Source of the DNA: Leidyana gryllorum EB-2025a
Lineage: Eukaryota > Apicomplexa
Direction of reading: 5' to 3'
Length of the DNA stretch: 64,000 bases
NCBI GenBank assembly: GCA_048772705.1
Contig: JBLWGC010000140.1
Coordinates: 1 to 64,000 of the forward strand
A program made the translations under genes and the position numbers. Below are positions 45,581-56,730 of this stretch, in pieces; the first letter of the stretch is position 1, and every line of letters begins with the position of its first letter. The notes beneath the pieces are model-generated. The model had not been told where the DNA came from. It ran no database searches and worked only from the letters and a program-made list of their open reading frames with translations.

Positions 45581-46560
45581 CTAAGAGAAAGCCGGTCTGA
45601 ATACTTTAGATTCCACCGCGTTATGCTTCGCGAACGCAGTCTGCCCCGCTTGCATACGCAAAACTGGACCCTCATCGCCGCTCCGAGGCAACGCCCGGAA
45701 AACATCTTCCCGTACCAACTTCCCCGTACGCAGTATCAGCAATGACGCGTGATGCGACAAGTCTTTCGCACTCTCTGAACACAGCCAACGCGTCCGCCCT
45801 TCCTGCACCTCCTCGTCCGGATTGATCTTCGCCAATTCTTTCAGTCGAATCGGTTTATTCAGCATCGGACACATTGCCACGAACTTCTCCGACGGAGCCA
45901 CAACCGACCCCTTTGCCCGCCCACTCAAACTCTGGGCCGCCTCAAGGCGACTCTGATCCACAGGTGCCCAGAACGACACTGTCCCCGGGTTCTCTTTCGT
46001 CACAATCTTCCGCTTCTTTTGCTCTCGCGCCTCTATTTGCCGGTCGCGGATGGCTCGAACTTCAGCTTCTTCGTCACTGTGGTCTAGAAGATCCTGACCG
46101 TCATCTAAAGCACGTTTTCGCACCGCCGCCCCTCCTCCCCCAGAGGCTCCAATCACTTCCTGAGCCGCCTCAAAAGCCTTTCTATCTGCTTCAGAAGCTT
46201 TAGCCTTCTCTGCAACTGCCAACTTGGCAGCTTCCACCTTTTTCTTCCATTTCTTTCGTTGCTCTTCGATATTCAATATAAGACACGGCTTGCAATATAG
46301 AACTCCTAAAACAGCAGCTTCGTTCAACTTGGCCTCTACTTACCATCCGGAGTGGCCACAGGATCCTGTGCTACCGATAAACAGAGATTGCACTGTTCAA
46401 AAGTGCGAAGACTATCTTCGCCCAGCCGCTCGTGAAGAGACCCATATCCTGCCAGGAAAACTACCGTGTATCAACCACTCGGACTCTTACCTTCTGTCTT
46501 CCTCCGCTCGTGATAGGTGAAAACGGCGCTGGCCGTATTATTGCGAGAGTGGCGTGACAT
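45581..46560 (-). CDS. NOSIP: NOSIP family U-box/RING-like protein
   Basis: Three exons, complement(46491-46560), (46344-46448) and (45581-46305), join in phase to give 299 residues. The start MSRHSRNNTASAVFTYHERR matches the conserved NOSIP N-terminus (TRH...TAGAVYTYHEKKK). Then come the U-box region (FEQCNLCLSVAQDPVATPDG, VLYCKPCLILNI), a coiled basic stretch, the SFWAPV motif, the second domain (CPMLNKPIRLKEL, TRWLCSESAKDLSHHASLLI) and a C-terminus reading VLRMQAGQTAFAKHNAVESK. NOSIP proteins are nuclear E3 ubiquitin ligases also found with splicing complexes. Here the U-box keeps CxxC pairs on both sides. The ATG lies only 16 nt after the stop of the upstream same-strand gene. Confidence 0.9.
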
Positions 46561-46576
46561 GTTGGTTCAAGATTTT

Positions 46577-48939
46577 TTAGGTTCCGTCAGATCGCAAAGC
46601 ACGTAAAATAACACCCAGGAGGGCCTGATCGATGTTCTTGATACCTGATTCTTCCAGAACCGTGCTGCAGGTTGTACGATCGTGATTGCTTTCTGCTCGG
46701 CTAAGGTCTATCAATATCAGATCATCGAGCATCAACAGATTGGCTATGTCCAATAATGTGTGTATACTTCCCGTCGGCGGTTCAATGGAGCCTTTTAGCC
46801 ATGTGCCGTAGCACGAGGTCAAACATTGGAGGTGTGTGCACACACTTTGTCTGAGACACGCACGGAGCGCCATTTTGCACCGGTGAGAATGCCTTACATG
46901 TTGGCCGCCATTGTCTGACGTGGCTGTCGGTTCTTCAAACCCACGCGTTGTGCTATAATGCCACGCTTCAGCCCTTCCACGATTTTCTCGGCCGCTTTTT
47001 GTCCGATGGCCAAACTGGCTTCCCCCGAAACTTGGCTTGTTAAGGCTGCGAGACGGATATGCGCGAGTTGCTCATGTGAGAACCCAACGATCTTACTGTC
47101 TATCATGCGGCTCTTTATAACACTGTTAGCGTAGTCAGGATCCTTAGTAGCCTTATTTGCCTTGAAATGGTCTGATATTTCCATAGCGAAGAGGTCAACG
47201 ATCTTGCGACGCAGCTCCTGGACCCTTGCCAGGCCTTGCGGTGGGAGGTCCAACAATGGATCCTTCAACTCCTCAATAAGCAATTCGACAGAGTTGAGGC
47301 CAATGATGGCGATCGGCAGCTGAAGAGGTGATGAGACGCTGCAGGCTGACCACTCACATCAGCGAATGGGTCATCGAGGATGTTCCAAGCTTCTTTGATG
47401 CGATCTGTGGCCAGCGGCAACACAGTCTTGAGAAACACTTCATCTTAGATACAGACTGATGGCGGACAGCAGCGTGGACAGTCTTACCAACATACGCCTT
47501 CCGGGCTGTGTCGTCGCGCAGCAGATTGAGCCGCTCGACGCAGGCGAGGATCATTTCTCGGGTTCTGATTGCCAGTGCCGAGACCTGACAAGAGCTCGAT
47601 GTGTCTGTCGACTTTAACTTACCGGAAGGCCTCTATATATGATGGGCTCGAAGGCCATCGAAAGAGCAATTTTCCGCTTGTGGTGCTCACGGATTGTGAG
47701 TACGTCGGCTTCGATCCACTTTTCGAACTCCGTTAGAACTCCATCTTCCATTGGTTTGTGCAGTACCCCACGTGTCAGGAAGATTTGTCCCAATTTCTCG
47801 TTTGCATTGAGACTTCCGGCAACGGCTTCCAGGATGGCCGCTCGCACTGGTGGTTCCATGACGGGGTTCAGTGCAGTTAGATTCTCGTGAGAACCTTTGG
47901 TGAGCTCCGCTTGAGCGTTGGCAGCCTCCACGGCTCGCGCGACAGCCGCGATGCGGCAGGAATGCCATTCCAGATACTCCAGAGCCACTTGATCTTCGAG
48001 CGTCTCGAGGAGGCGTTTCCGAGTCTCAATCCATTTGGTGTGGTGCGGTGTGAAGGTCGGATCTTTGACTTTGGCTACCAGCCGTTTAGCGGCGGTTGTG
48101 ATGACCCGCAGGAGGAACTTTCCGTCCAGATCTTTGCGAGCCTCTTTAACCAAAGCGTCGGCTTCACTGAGACACAGTTGGCGGCTCAGGAAACGAAGGG
48201 TCAAATCAGCGTCACTGTCCCCCACGCGATGCAGTTGACAGAGCAATCTGAGTGCGGCTGTGTAATCCGGAGGAGTGCTGCTGACCGCCGTCGAGAGCTG
48301 CGTCTTCATTATGCAGACGAGGATCTCTTTGTTTTCGCTCCTGAGATGGTCGAGCCACGCTCGACAACCCTTTCGTCCAAACTCGGTGGTCCAAGACTGG
48401 GGTGAAACTCACTGGTGGGATGAGGTCAGAGCTTCGGAAGGAGGGGAGACGAGCAGTTGTAGTGACGCCGGTCTGAGTGATGATCTCCAAAACTTGGCTT
48501 ATCTCTCCCTGACCGAGAGCATCACGCACGGCTTTGATTGGAAGCAACTGATTACGGCACGCCTCCAAAATGTCACGCTCCTTGGCCAATTGGACAAAGC
48601 GGTCCAATGTATTGGTAGTCTGATGATTTTGAAGCTGCTGTAGAACTTCCGGTTCACGTCTGGGGAGTTTCAGCCAAGTGACAGTCGGTGTGGCGAAACC
48701 TACGGTTGCGTGAACACATCAGTGGGAGCCCCACTGTTCGCAATAGTCTTTAGTTGGTCACATATCTGGGTATGATAGTTGCCAGTCAGAGCCTTTCGGC
48801 GCGATAATAAGTGGTCAATGTGCCCTTTCAGACGAGCACAATTGGCCTCTGGATCATCCAGATTGTCGCACTCCGCATGATAATGGATAGACGGATTAGA
48901 TTGAAGTGCGCGCACTTGGGTGAGAAGTTGTGTGGACAT
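46577..48939 (-). CDS. helical orphan protein (possible tethering-complex-like fold)
   Basis: Starts at ATG 48939 and ends with TAA at 46577-46579. Readable exons include 48939 to about 48711, about 48664-48410, about 48330-47620 and two or three more. The joins at about 48668-48710 (CCA formed across the splice) and about 48330-48410 are phase-consistent. The product is almost entirely helical and charged, for example DRFVQLAKERDILEACRNQL, PPDYTAALRLLCQLHRVG, TKWIETRKRLLETLEDQVAL and LIEELKDPLLDLPPQGLARV. The arrangement of long helical bundles reminds me of vesicle-tethering subunits (COG, exocyst or GARP), but I see no decisive motif. Its start codon is 16 nt from that of POLQ on the other strand, and its stop is 16 nt before the NOSIP start. 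Confidence 0.6.
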
Positions 48940-48955
48940 TTGGTAAAGTTTTGGG

Positions 48956-51900
48956 ATGAATGGCGGTACCTTGGCTGACACGGGTCTGCCATTGGAGGTA
49001 GTAAATGCATTCGCTGACTTTGGAATTACCCGCCTCTTCGAATGGCAATCGGAATGCCTCGAAGCTTACCGCAAACATGGAGGTGCCCCTAATCTTGTTT
49101 ATGCTGCTCCCACGAGTGGTGGAAAGTCACTCGTCGCCGACATTGTGATGTGGTGTGAGCTCTTCACACAACCCGACACCTATGCGCTCGTCTGTTTACC
49201 CTTTGTTGCGCTCACTCGCGAAAAGTCAGCCAGCCTGTCTAAAGTCGCCGCCCGCACCGGTAATCCCCTTCATTTCGTAAATAGTGAAGTGTCTTGCGTT
49301 CCCTTCATTCACATTGCTCAACTCATGATGCGCAGGGTATTACGCATGATGCATAGGGTGCTGTGCGCAATGCACGTAGCGCTACCCCCAATGCAACTTG
49401 CACGATGAGCAATGCACACTGCAAGATCAACGATGCGTAGTGCAAAGCAGACTGGCGCAGGTTGCACAGCCCGTCTGTGCTTTCTGCACAAGCGCTGATG
49501 CCATCTGCACCTATGCTCTTGCGCATTTGCTTTGCACATTCATTCTTGCATATTTGAACCCACTTGTGCACATTCCCCTGATGCTATCCCAACTATTATG
49601 GCGGTCTGATGTTTCCCGCTTCCCAACTCCCGTGCTCGCTTTGAACACTGGTCTGGTACACGCACAGGAAAGAAGGTGGCTTGTTTCCACCATGGTAGCC
49701 CGGCCAAGTATGAGGACGACTTTGACATTGCTGTTGCTACGGTGGAGAAGAGCAGCACTATCATTCACCGTGCGGCTACTGATCTGTATCGTTCAGCGAC
49801 TGATCCCGACTGGAATCCAAAGACAAAGCGTTTGGGAGTGTTGATAATCGATGAGTTTCATACGTTCTTCATGCCTGGGAGAGGCGAGATGTTGGAAAAT
49901 GCTTTGATGAAGCTTAAATTTGCTTTGGAAGTGCCATGTACGTCCATAAACACGGTGCGACGGACGTCATTTGTGGAGGTGGGGGGGACGGGAGCGGCCC
50001 GAGAAGACTCTGAGTCGTCTCGAAGGCCGCCCCGCATAGTATGTATGTCGGCAACGTTTCCAGGTCTGGAACAAGTTGCCGAGTGGTTGGACGCGGCGGT
50101 CTACAGAACGACGAGACGGCCAGTTCCATTGCGTGAATACATCGTTGAACCCGAGACACACAGTACTTGGGAGGTCTGTTATCAACTCCATTTCCCTAAA
50201 CGTCGTTTAGGTGTAGCTCAAAGAGGGCGGAACATTCGCTGTGGTTCCCATGGCTGATCCCAACGATCCGCGCAAGCTTTTGGCTTACCCGGAGTTGGCT
50301 CGTTTGGCATTGGAGCCTTTATTGGATCGGCACTCGACACTCGTATTTTGTTCGTCTCGGCGAGAATGCGAGGTGGTCGCCGACAGACTTTCCGTTCTGC
50401 TGAGGACGGACCCTATCTTTGGTAAGGTGTTTGTCGGAGGGTGACGGGACACGGTGGGTCGAATAGCCTCAGGGGTATCGGCGGAGGAGCAGGCGGCTCG
50501 ACGGCAGCTGGTGCTCGCGATGAGAGTGATTGGCGTGAACGGCACTGGAGCCACGCGGGCTCAATTATGGGAGACTTGTCTCCTGATGGGGGTCGGCGTC
50601 CACCACAGCGGGCTTTCGACTCAGGAAAGGGAAGTTGTTGAGGAGGGGTACCGGTGAGAGACGGAGAAACAACTGGAGCGATTATATTGTCAAACAGCTC
50701 AGGAACTCTCAAATTACTGACTGCGACATCGACTTTGGCCGCCGGCGTTAATCTTCCCGCGCGTCGCGTTGTTTTTACCAAACCCTATGTGGGTATCTCC
50801 TTCTTGAACCCCCTGCAGTACAAACAGATGTGTGGCCGGGCCGGAAGGACGGGGCAGGGGGCTTTTGGAGAGTCATTCCTGATTTTGAAGGAGCGAAGTG
50901 AAGTTCAGCGGAGCAAAGAATTGCTGACGGCGCCGATCCTCGTCGCAGATCGACCGCCCCGAACCGAGCGGGCGCGAGAACAACTCGTCATTGTAAGTGT
51001 CTCACACGCAGGAGACGGCGTCTCCGTCGAACGGTCTTGTAGGAACTGCTGTCGCTGGTGTCCGTGGCGGATGCCGTGCCGACGGAGACGTTAAAGCGAT
51101 CGATATGGCTGTCATTCAGTCAGACGGAAGACGTTGACGCCGCTGAAGAGTCGTTCTTCCGCACTCTGGAGCGCTTGGAGCAATTGGGTCAGATCGTAAG
51201 GATTGGCGAATTGCCGATTGGAGACACCGCATTTCCACAGCAGCGGGAGTCGTCCGGCGACTATGTGAGGCCAACACGGTTGGGTTACGCGGTGGCGTGT
51301 GGGGGAATGCACCCCCTCGAGGCCTATTTATTGTGTCGTGACATTCAGCTGACACCAACTTGGGTGAGAGAGGGGTCATCGCGCTGTGTCTCCCTTCCGT
51401 CTGTGCTTTGTCTCCACTCTGTCTCTGTTGTTTCCCTCACTGTGTGTGTCTCGTCTTCCCGTCTTAGCTTTCTTTAAGGGGTTATCTTCGGTTTGTCAGT
51501 GTCCGGCGACCGATTTGCAGACGATATTCTATTTATCTCCGATGTCTGGATATACATCAATGGATCGGTATTTGGGTTGGCTGAGAGTCTATGAGGAGAC
51601 AAAGTCGATATGTTCGTCTCAGCCCTTCGAGGCGCTGACACGCAACTTGGACGGGTTACGCTTTTTATTGGAGATTCTGTCCCCCGTTGAAAAGGAAATG
51701 TTACGTCGAATGGATCTCGACTGCCAAACTCTGTTGATGCGCGTGGAAAGACTGTTGGGGGTTCCACGGCTGCTGGTGGTCGAGAGTGGCACCCTGAAAC
51801 CCCAGGATCTGTGGCGCACCCCTGGATATCTCCTGGTGAAAGTCGAAAGACTGTTTGTCGCAATGGTCGTCGAGTTTGCTCTAAACTCTCGTGTCCCGCT

Positions 51901-54900
51901 GAACAGATTACTGATGCACTTGAGAATGCTCGAAGGCGATGTTCAAAGTATGGTCCAAGCGGTCATGGCCAATGGAGCTGGTGTCGCCACCTTGATGTAT
52001 TCGTTGGGATGGAATCCATTAGGGATCGTTGTGGACCAGTTTTTGGCTCAACACGCCTTGGCCTCAGCCTCCGTCACCAGCGAAAAGTTGGTCCGTCTCA
52101 CTCAAGATCTCCCATTGATACCCGGTGAAGTTGTCCGGTACGTGCGCGTGTGTGGGTGTGCGGGTGTGCGAAAGTGTGTGGGTGTGCGGGTGTGTGAAAG
52201 TGTGCGGGTGTGTGACTCTGTGTGTGTGTAAGTCTATGTCTGCAGGGCACTGTTTGCTGAGGGTTGGCGGAGTGTGTCGAGTTTGGCTCGAACGGAGCCG
52301 AGTGTGATTGCTGCCTGTCTGACTGGATTGGTATTCCGTTGGGTTGGGGACACGGGTCGAGCTGCCAGTGTGGCGGCTGGTGCTGCTGAGCAGATAATTT
52401 TGATGGCTGGGATCGCTCGAAGATGCCGCATTATGTGGAAAGAGAGACGTTCATACTCAGATGAGCTGTTCGCTTTGGCTCTAAAAAACAAGTTGTTGCA
52501 GTTGGTCGTCGAGCCTTCTGGGAGTGGCGGTTCGCGGCCTCCAGCCGCGAAGAGAGCCCGACACTCTTCACCCCCTCCTCAAGATGGTCCATCGCCGCCA
52601 CAGCCACAGCCAGATCTCGAATCTGTTGGATTACTAAGCCCGCGGCTTCCCCCGTCTCCCCCTGAACCCGCGGGGCCGCGGTCTCGGTCGCGGTCACGCA
52701 CAAGTTCCCGAACGCGGTCTCCCCCTTCGCAGACATGGGCTTTGGCACGTGGATTTACGACGGTATCGCGGGAGTATAGTGGCAGTTGTAACAATGGAGT
52801 GCCGAGTTCGGACGCCGCTGTGGAGAACGAGACGGAGACGGCTGCCAAGCTGATGTTTCAGAGACCAAACATGTCTCAGGCGGCCCGTACGCTGGCGGAG
52901 TTGGAGTCTCTGTGTCTGACTCCCCGGCGCCGCTCGCCAGCGGTGAACACTTCTCCTCGCACAGATCTGCGATCTCTCAACGAAGAATTGGATGACATCG
53001 GTACAATACGCAAACGAGACACGATGTTTGGGGGCCCAGGCCAGAGTGGGACGGCACTCCCACCCGATCAGATACCGCCGGGGTATCAGAGGCGTTTGAG
53101 CTTTGGGTCTGCGGGGTCTCTGTTGTCGGAGCTGTCGGTGTTTTACACTGAACGAGACAGCGGTCGAGTGGACGAGACGGGTCGTATGGGTGAGAACAAT
53201 TATCACCACTCCTCCTCGAGTCTGGTGGACGAGATGGCGGCAACCGAGACGGCGGCGAGTCGGCGTCTCCTTCCGTGTGTGTCCAATCATCGGCGGCAGT
53301 CACTGCATCACTGTTCGTGGATGCGGGAGCGATTGTGTCAGTGGCGAAACGGGACGAATTTGACGCTGGAAGTGCCCAAATATGTCCACATTGAGGTGAA
53401 CTCTTTGTTCGAGTGTGCACCCGACCAGGGGGAGACTGCGTTGGAAGAGTGTCTCCAAAGTCTCGACCCCAATAAGGGGACTCCCGTTCTCTTCAAAGCG
53501 ACAATGTTATTTCGGGCGCCTCATCGGATGACTCTGCGCGGAGCCGTGGCACTTCAGGGCGTTCTGAGCTCCAACCACGTTGTGGTATTGGGTTTGATAG
53601 AGACACACACAATTTATGTTCTGGGATTGGAGGCCACGAACTCGCGAGTGGTCGCCGTGAGCACCTTTGATATCCACGCGCGGCTCATTCTGAGGGATTG
53701 GGTATCGGATCGGAGCAATATGCTCGTCTTCTCGGGAGATCACACTGTCCTTCCGGACCTGATGACTCTGCCGACCCAACAGCTGCTGTCGCGGAGCAGT
53801 GGAACCTGTTCCTCGACCACAGACAGTGACGCCACCAAGTTTCATCCCAACAAACAGCTCAGCAACAGTACAGAAATGCGGTCACTGTACCCCACAGCGA
53901 CTCTCACAGGCGGCGGCGGCAAAGAGATGCACAACGGGAGACGCGATTTTTTCGAGTCTGAAGAGCGCTTTGAGAATGGGCCTCGTTCTAAGTCTGGATC
54001 GCCGTCGTCTCGGTCGGACTCTTACGTCTCGGCGGCTTCGAGTGTTCCTCAGCTGCGTTGTGCCCTCATATCACTGAGTCTGGCTGCGTGGGTCGTCAAT
54101 TCGGACAAGTTTGGAAACCTCACCTCTCACAGCCAACTGGTGACGGCACTGATGGGGGCCACAAAGGGGATTGTCTCCAACGTGACCGACGACGACCCAA
54201 CGACAGCCGGATTGGTCCGCACGTGGGAGACGGTTGTGCTGTTTCACACTTTGGCGCTCCTCCTTCTTCGTACCGACAATTTGACTCGCTTTGCGCTGTT
54301 CGAAGTGCCGCACTTTGGTCACTTTCTTCGAATGTACCACGGAGGTCTCCCGTGTCGAATTTTACTCGAATTCCCAGTCAACAACTCCCCGCCGCCCTCG
54401 AGCGCCGATGTCCGCAGTTTCTTCGAACACCAAAAGGCGCGAGTGCACTCTGCTCGCGACTTTCGCCTTCTGATATTCGCAGTCAAACTGCGAATGGCAC
54501 TCCTCCAATACTTGGGGTCACAAAGGCGACTGCGCACTGGAAAGCCCGTCTCCTTTCTGAACGCCGAGGAGACCGGCAGAATTCTCGCCACAGAGATTCT
54601 CGGCGAGACGCCCAAGAAGGACCACTATTACACCTCCTCCAGGGTGAGTCTGAAAAAGCGGTTTGGTCTGAAGACTGAGTTCTCATTCAGAAATGGATGC
54701 GGGAAAAGGCGCGAGGGAACGGGCGGGCAGAGGCGTTTGTGGCGTATGTGGAAGAATATCGAATGCTTTCAAGCTTATTGCAAAAGTTGCAAGAGATGTC
54801 CAACTCGTGTCTAATCCCGTCCTACGACCTTTGTGGCAGTGTCACTGGACGAATTCACTCGGAATTGGTTGATCTGCTTCGGTTCGGCCCCTCCTCTCAG

Positions 54901-56574
54901 CTTACCTCACCCTTCGCCTCACTCATCGGCGATCCGATCCAGGGACCCCAACCCTTAGCCGAGGGCACCTTCCCCTCGGAAAAGGAGGGAGACTTGGCCA
55001 TCGATAGCTTGGTGCTGCCAGAGCTCTTCCCACACTCTGAAGATAACGTCCTTCTCTCCCTCGGCCGCCACTGCCCCTTCTGCACGGAACGATTGCAACC
55101 GTTCCTCAACAAGAAAAGAGACATATGCCCAAAACATGCACCGCTACTAGTCAGTGTCATTGGAAGGGAGGTGCTCTGCTGCGCTCATGGCTCATTCCTC
55201 CATGGCGTCATCCAGGAAGTCACTTCCCAGACCGTCGCCGTCGCTGTACAACTCCACGCGACCACACGAGCTCGCCATAGTAGTCTCCAAAGGTCCTCCT
55301 CTCGGCTACCGGGAGCCCCAGGTCTACTACTCCTACCCCCTCCTCATGTGTATTTACTGCCACCCTGTGAGCCTGATGTAAGTTTGTGTGTGGGTGTGAG
55401 TGTGTGCGGGTGTGCGGGTGTGTGGGTGTGTCGCGGGTGTGTGAGTGTGTGAGTGTGTGAGTGTGTGGGTGTGCGGGTGTGTGAGTGTGTGCAGATGCAG
55501 AAGATCGTCTTCGCTGCTGTCTTTGCGCTGCGCTCGCGTTTCTTTCTTTCTCTCTGTGTTGATGAAGAAGTACCATTTCCATTTGATGTCAGACTCCTCC
55601 CGTGAGATACCAAGGGCGATTGGAAGAGACATATTGTGTTGGCCCACGACTTCTAATATCCCCCCCATGTTCCAAATTGTTGTTATCCATTGATCTACAG
55701 CAAATAGAAGTGAGTTGAATACGTTGCGTTGAACTGAGACGATTTGATCGTTTTCTTTCTCAGTTGCGATTACTGACACATTATTCATGCGACTCACGGC
55801 TGGAAGCGATTCTGCAGAATCGCGATGCCAACGTTTTCGAAGAAATTGCATCAATTTGGCTGCGGAAGCCAATTGGCGCTGTGACTAAGAGGGACAGACT
55901 GGGAGCCAAGAAATGCGTATACAGTCTGTTGTATGGACTGGGGTGTCGCGAATGGGAACGGCGGCAGCGAGCGGCCGAGGATGCTGCTGATTTGACAGCA
56001 GCCGTTGCAGGTGACGACTTTGCTGCGCAACTTCGGTCTCAGAAGGTCGCCACAAACGCCTTCTTCACTGCCTTTCCCCAAACCGAGGAATTCTTAGCTG
56101 ACTTTGGACAGACTATACTGCGAGACGGCTATGTCGAGACGCTGGCGGGACGGAAACGCTACTTCCCGATACTGAAATCACAGCTGTGGTACGTGTGTAA
56201 CATTGGAGTTACGTACGAATCTCAACTTTTCTGTTTCCTCTTAGCACCGAAGTTGCGAAAGTTCGCTGCCTCCGTCACGCACTGTGTACTCTGTGCCAAG
56301 GATCAGCGGCCGACATTATAAAACTTTGTCACAATCATCTGGGCGCCCTATTGGCTCCCGAGGAAGGACGACCCATTCTGCAAATACACGACGAGGTCGT
56401 CTTGGAGCTAAATCGGGACAAAGTTGCCCAACTTCTGTGAGTGTCTGTCATTGTTGATCCAATGGGAGAGTGAGTAGGACCCCTATTCTGCACTGTGTCA
56501 CCTCGGTGGTGCGTCTTCGAGTTCCAATCGTCGTTCGGTGGCGACTTGGGACTTGCTGGGCAGCTTGCACTTAA
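48956..56574 (+). CDS. POLQ: DNA polymerase theta (helicase-polymerase)
   Basis: The N-terminal helicase exons close in phase: 48956-49283, 49668-50173, 50217-50421, 50467-50653, 50698-50992 and onward. Motifs in order: [12 protein letters not shown], Walker A region [27 protein letters not shown] box ([18 protein letters not shown]), SAT motif ([11 protein letters not shown]), [25 protein letters not shown] and [15 protein letters not shown] helical region and a disordered centre (about 52550-53350) follow. The family-A polymerase domain has [10 protein letters not shown], motif A ([16 protein letters not shown], built over a splice), motif B ([19 protein letters not shown]) and motif C ([10 protein letters not shown]). 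The C-terminus ends [15 protein letters not shown] and a stop at 56572-56574. The enzyme performs microhomology-mediated end joining. Exons between about 54650 and 55740 are only partly resolved and include insertions in the palm. Confidence 0.9.
49284..49667 (+). repeat. long POLQ intron filled with TGCAC/TGCGC words
   Basis: This 384-nt intron is several times longer than the gene's other introns. From about 49315 to 49570 it carries TGCGCA, TGCACA, GCATGC-like and TTGCAC words every 8-20 bases. The surrounding exons join in phase (a codon split A|GA), so the boundaries are secure. It belongs to the same repeat style as 2620-3210. Confidence 0.75.
52139..52245 (+). repeat. GT-rich tract at POLQ intron donor
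   Basis: The intron starts GTACGTGCGCGTGTGTG and continues as imperfect GTGTGCGG repeats to about 52230, then ends at a CTGCAG acceptor. The flanking codon CG|G closes in phase. A second such tract fills the POLQ intron beginning at about 55380 (GTAAGTTTGTGTGTGGG, running to about 55495). Confidence 0.8.
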
Positions 56575-56730
56575 AAGGAGACGCCAGCAGGAGCAGCAGG
56601 AGGAGGAGCGAGTGTGTGTGTGTGTTTGTGTGTGTATGTATGCATGTATAGTGGTAGCGCTAGTGCTAGCCACACTGGCAGCGGTCATTCATTCACGTTG
56701 ATGATCAGCAGACTCAAAACGATCGATCGA

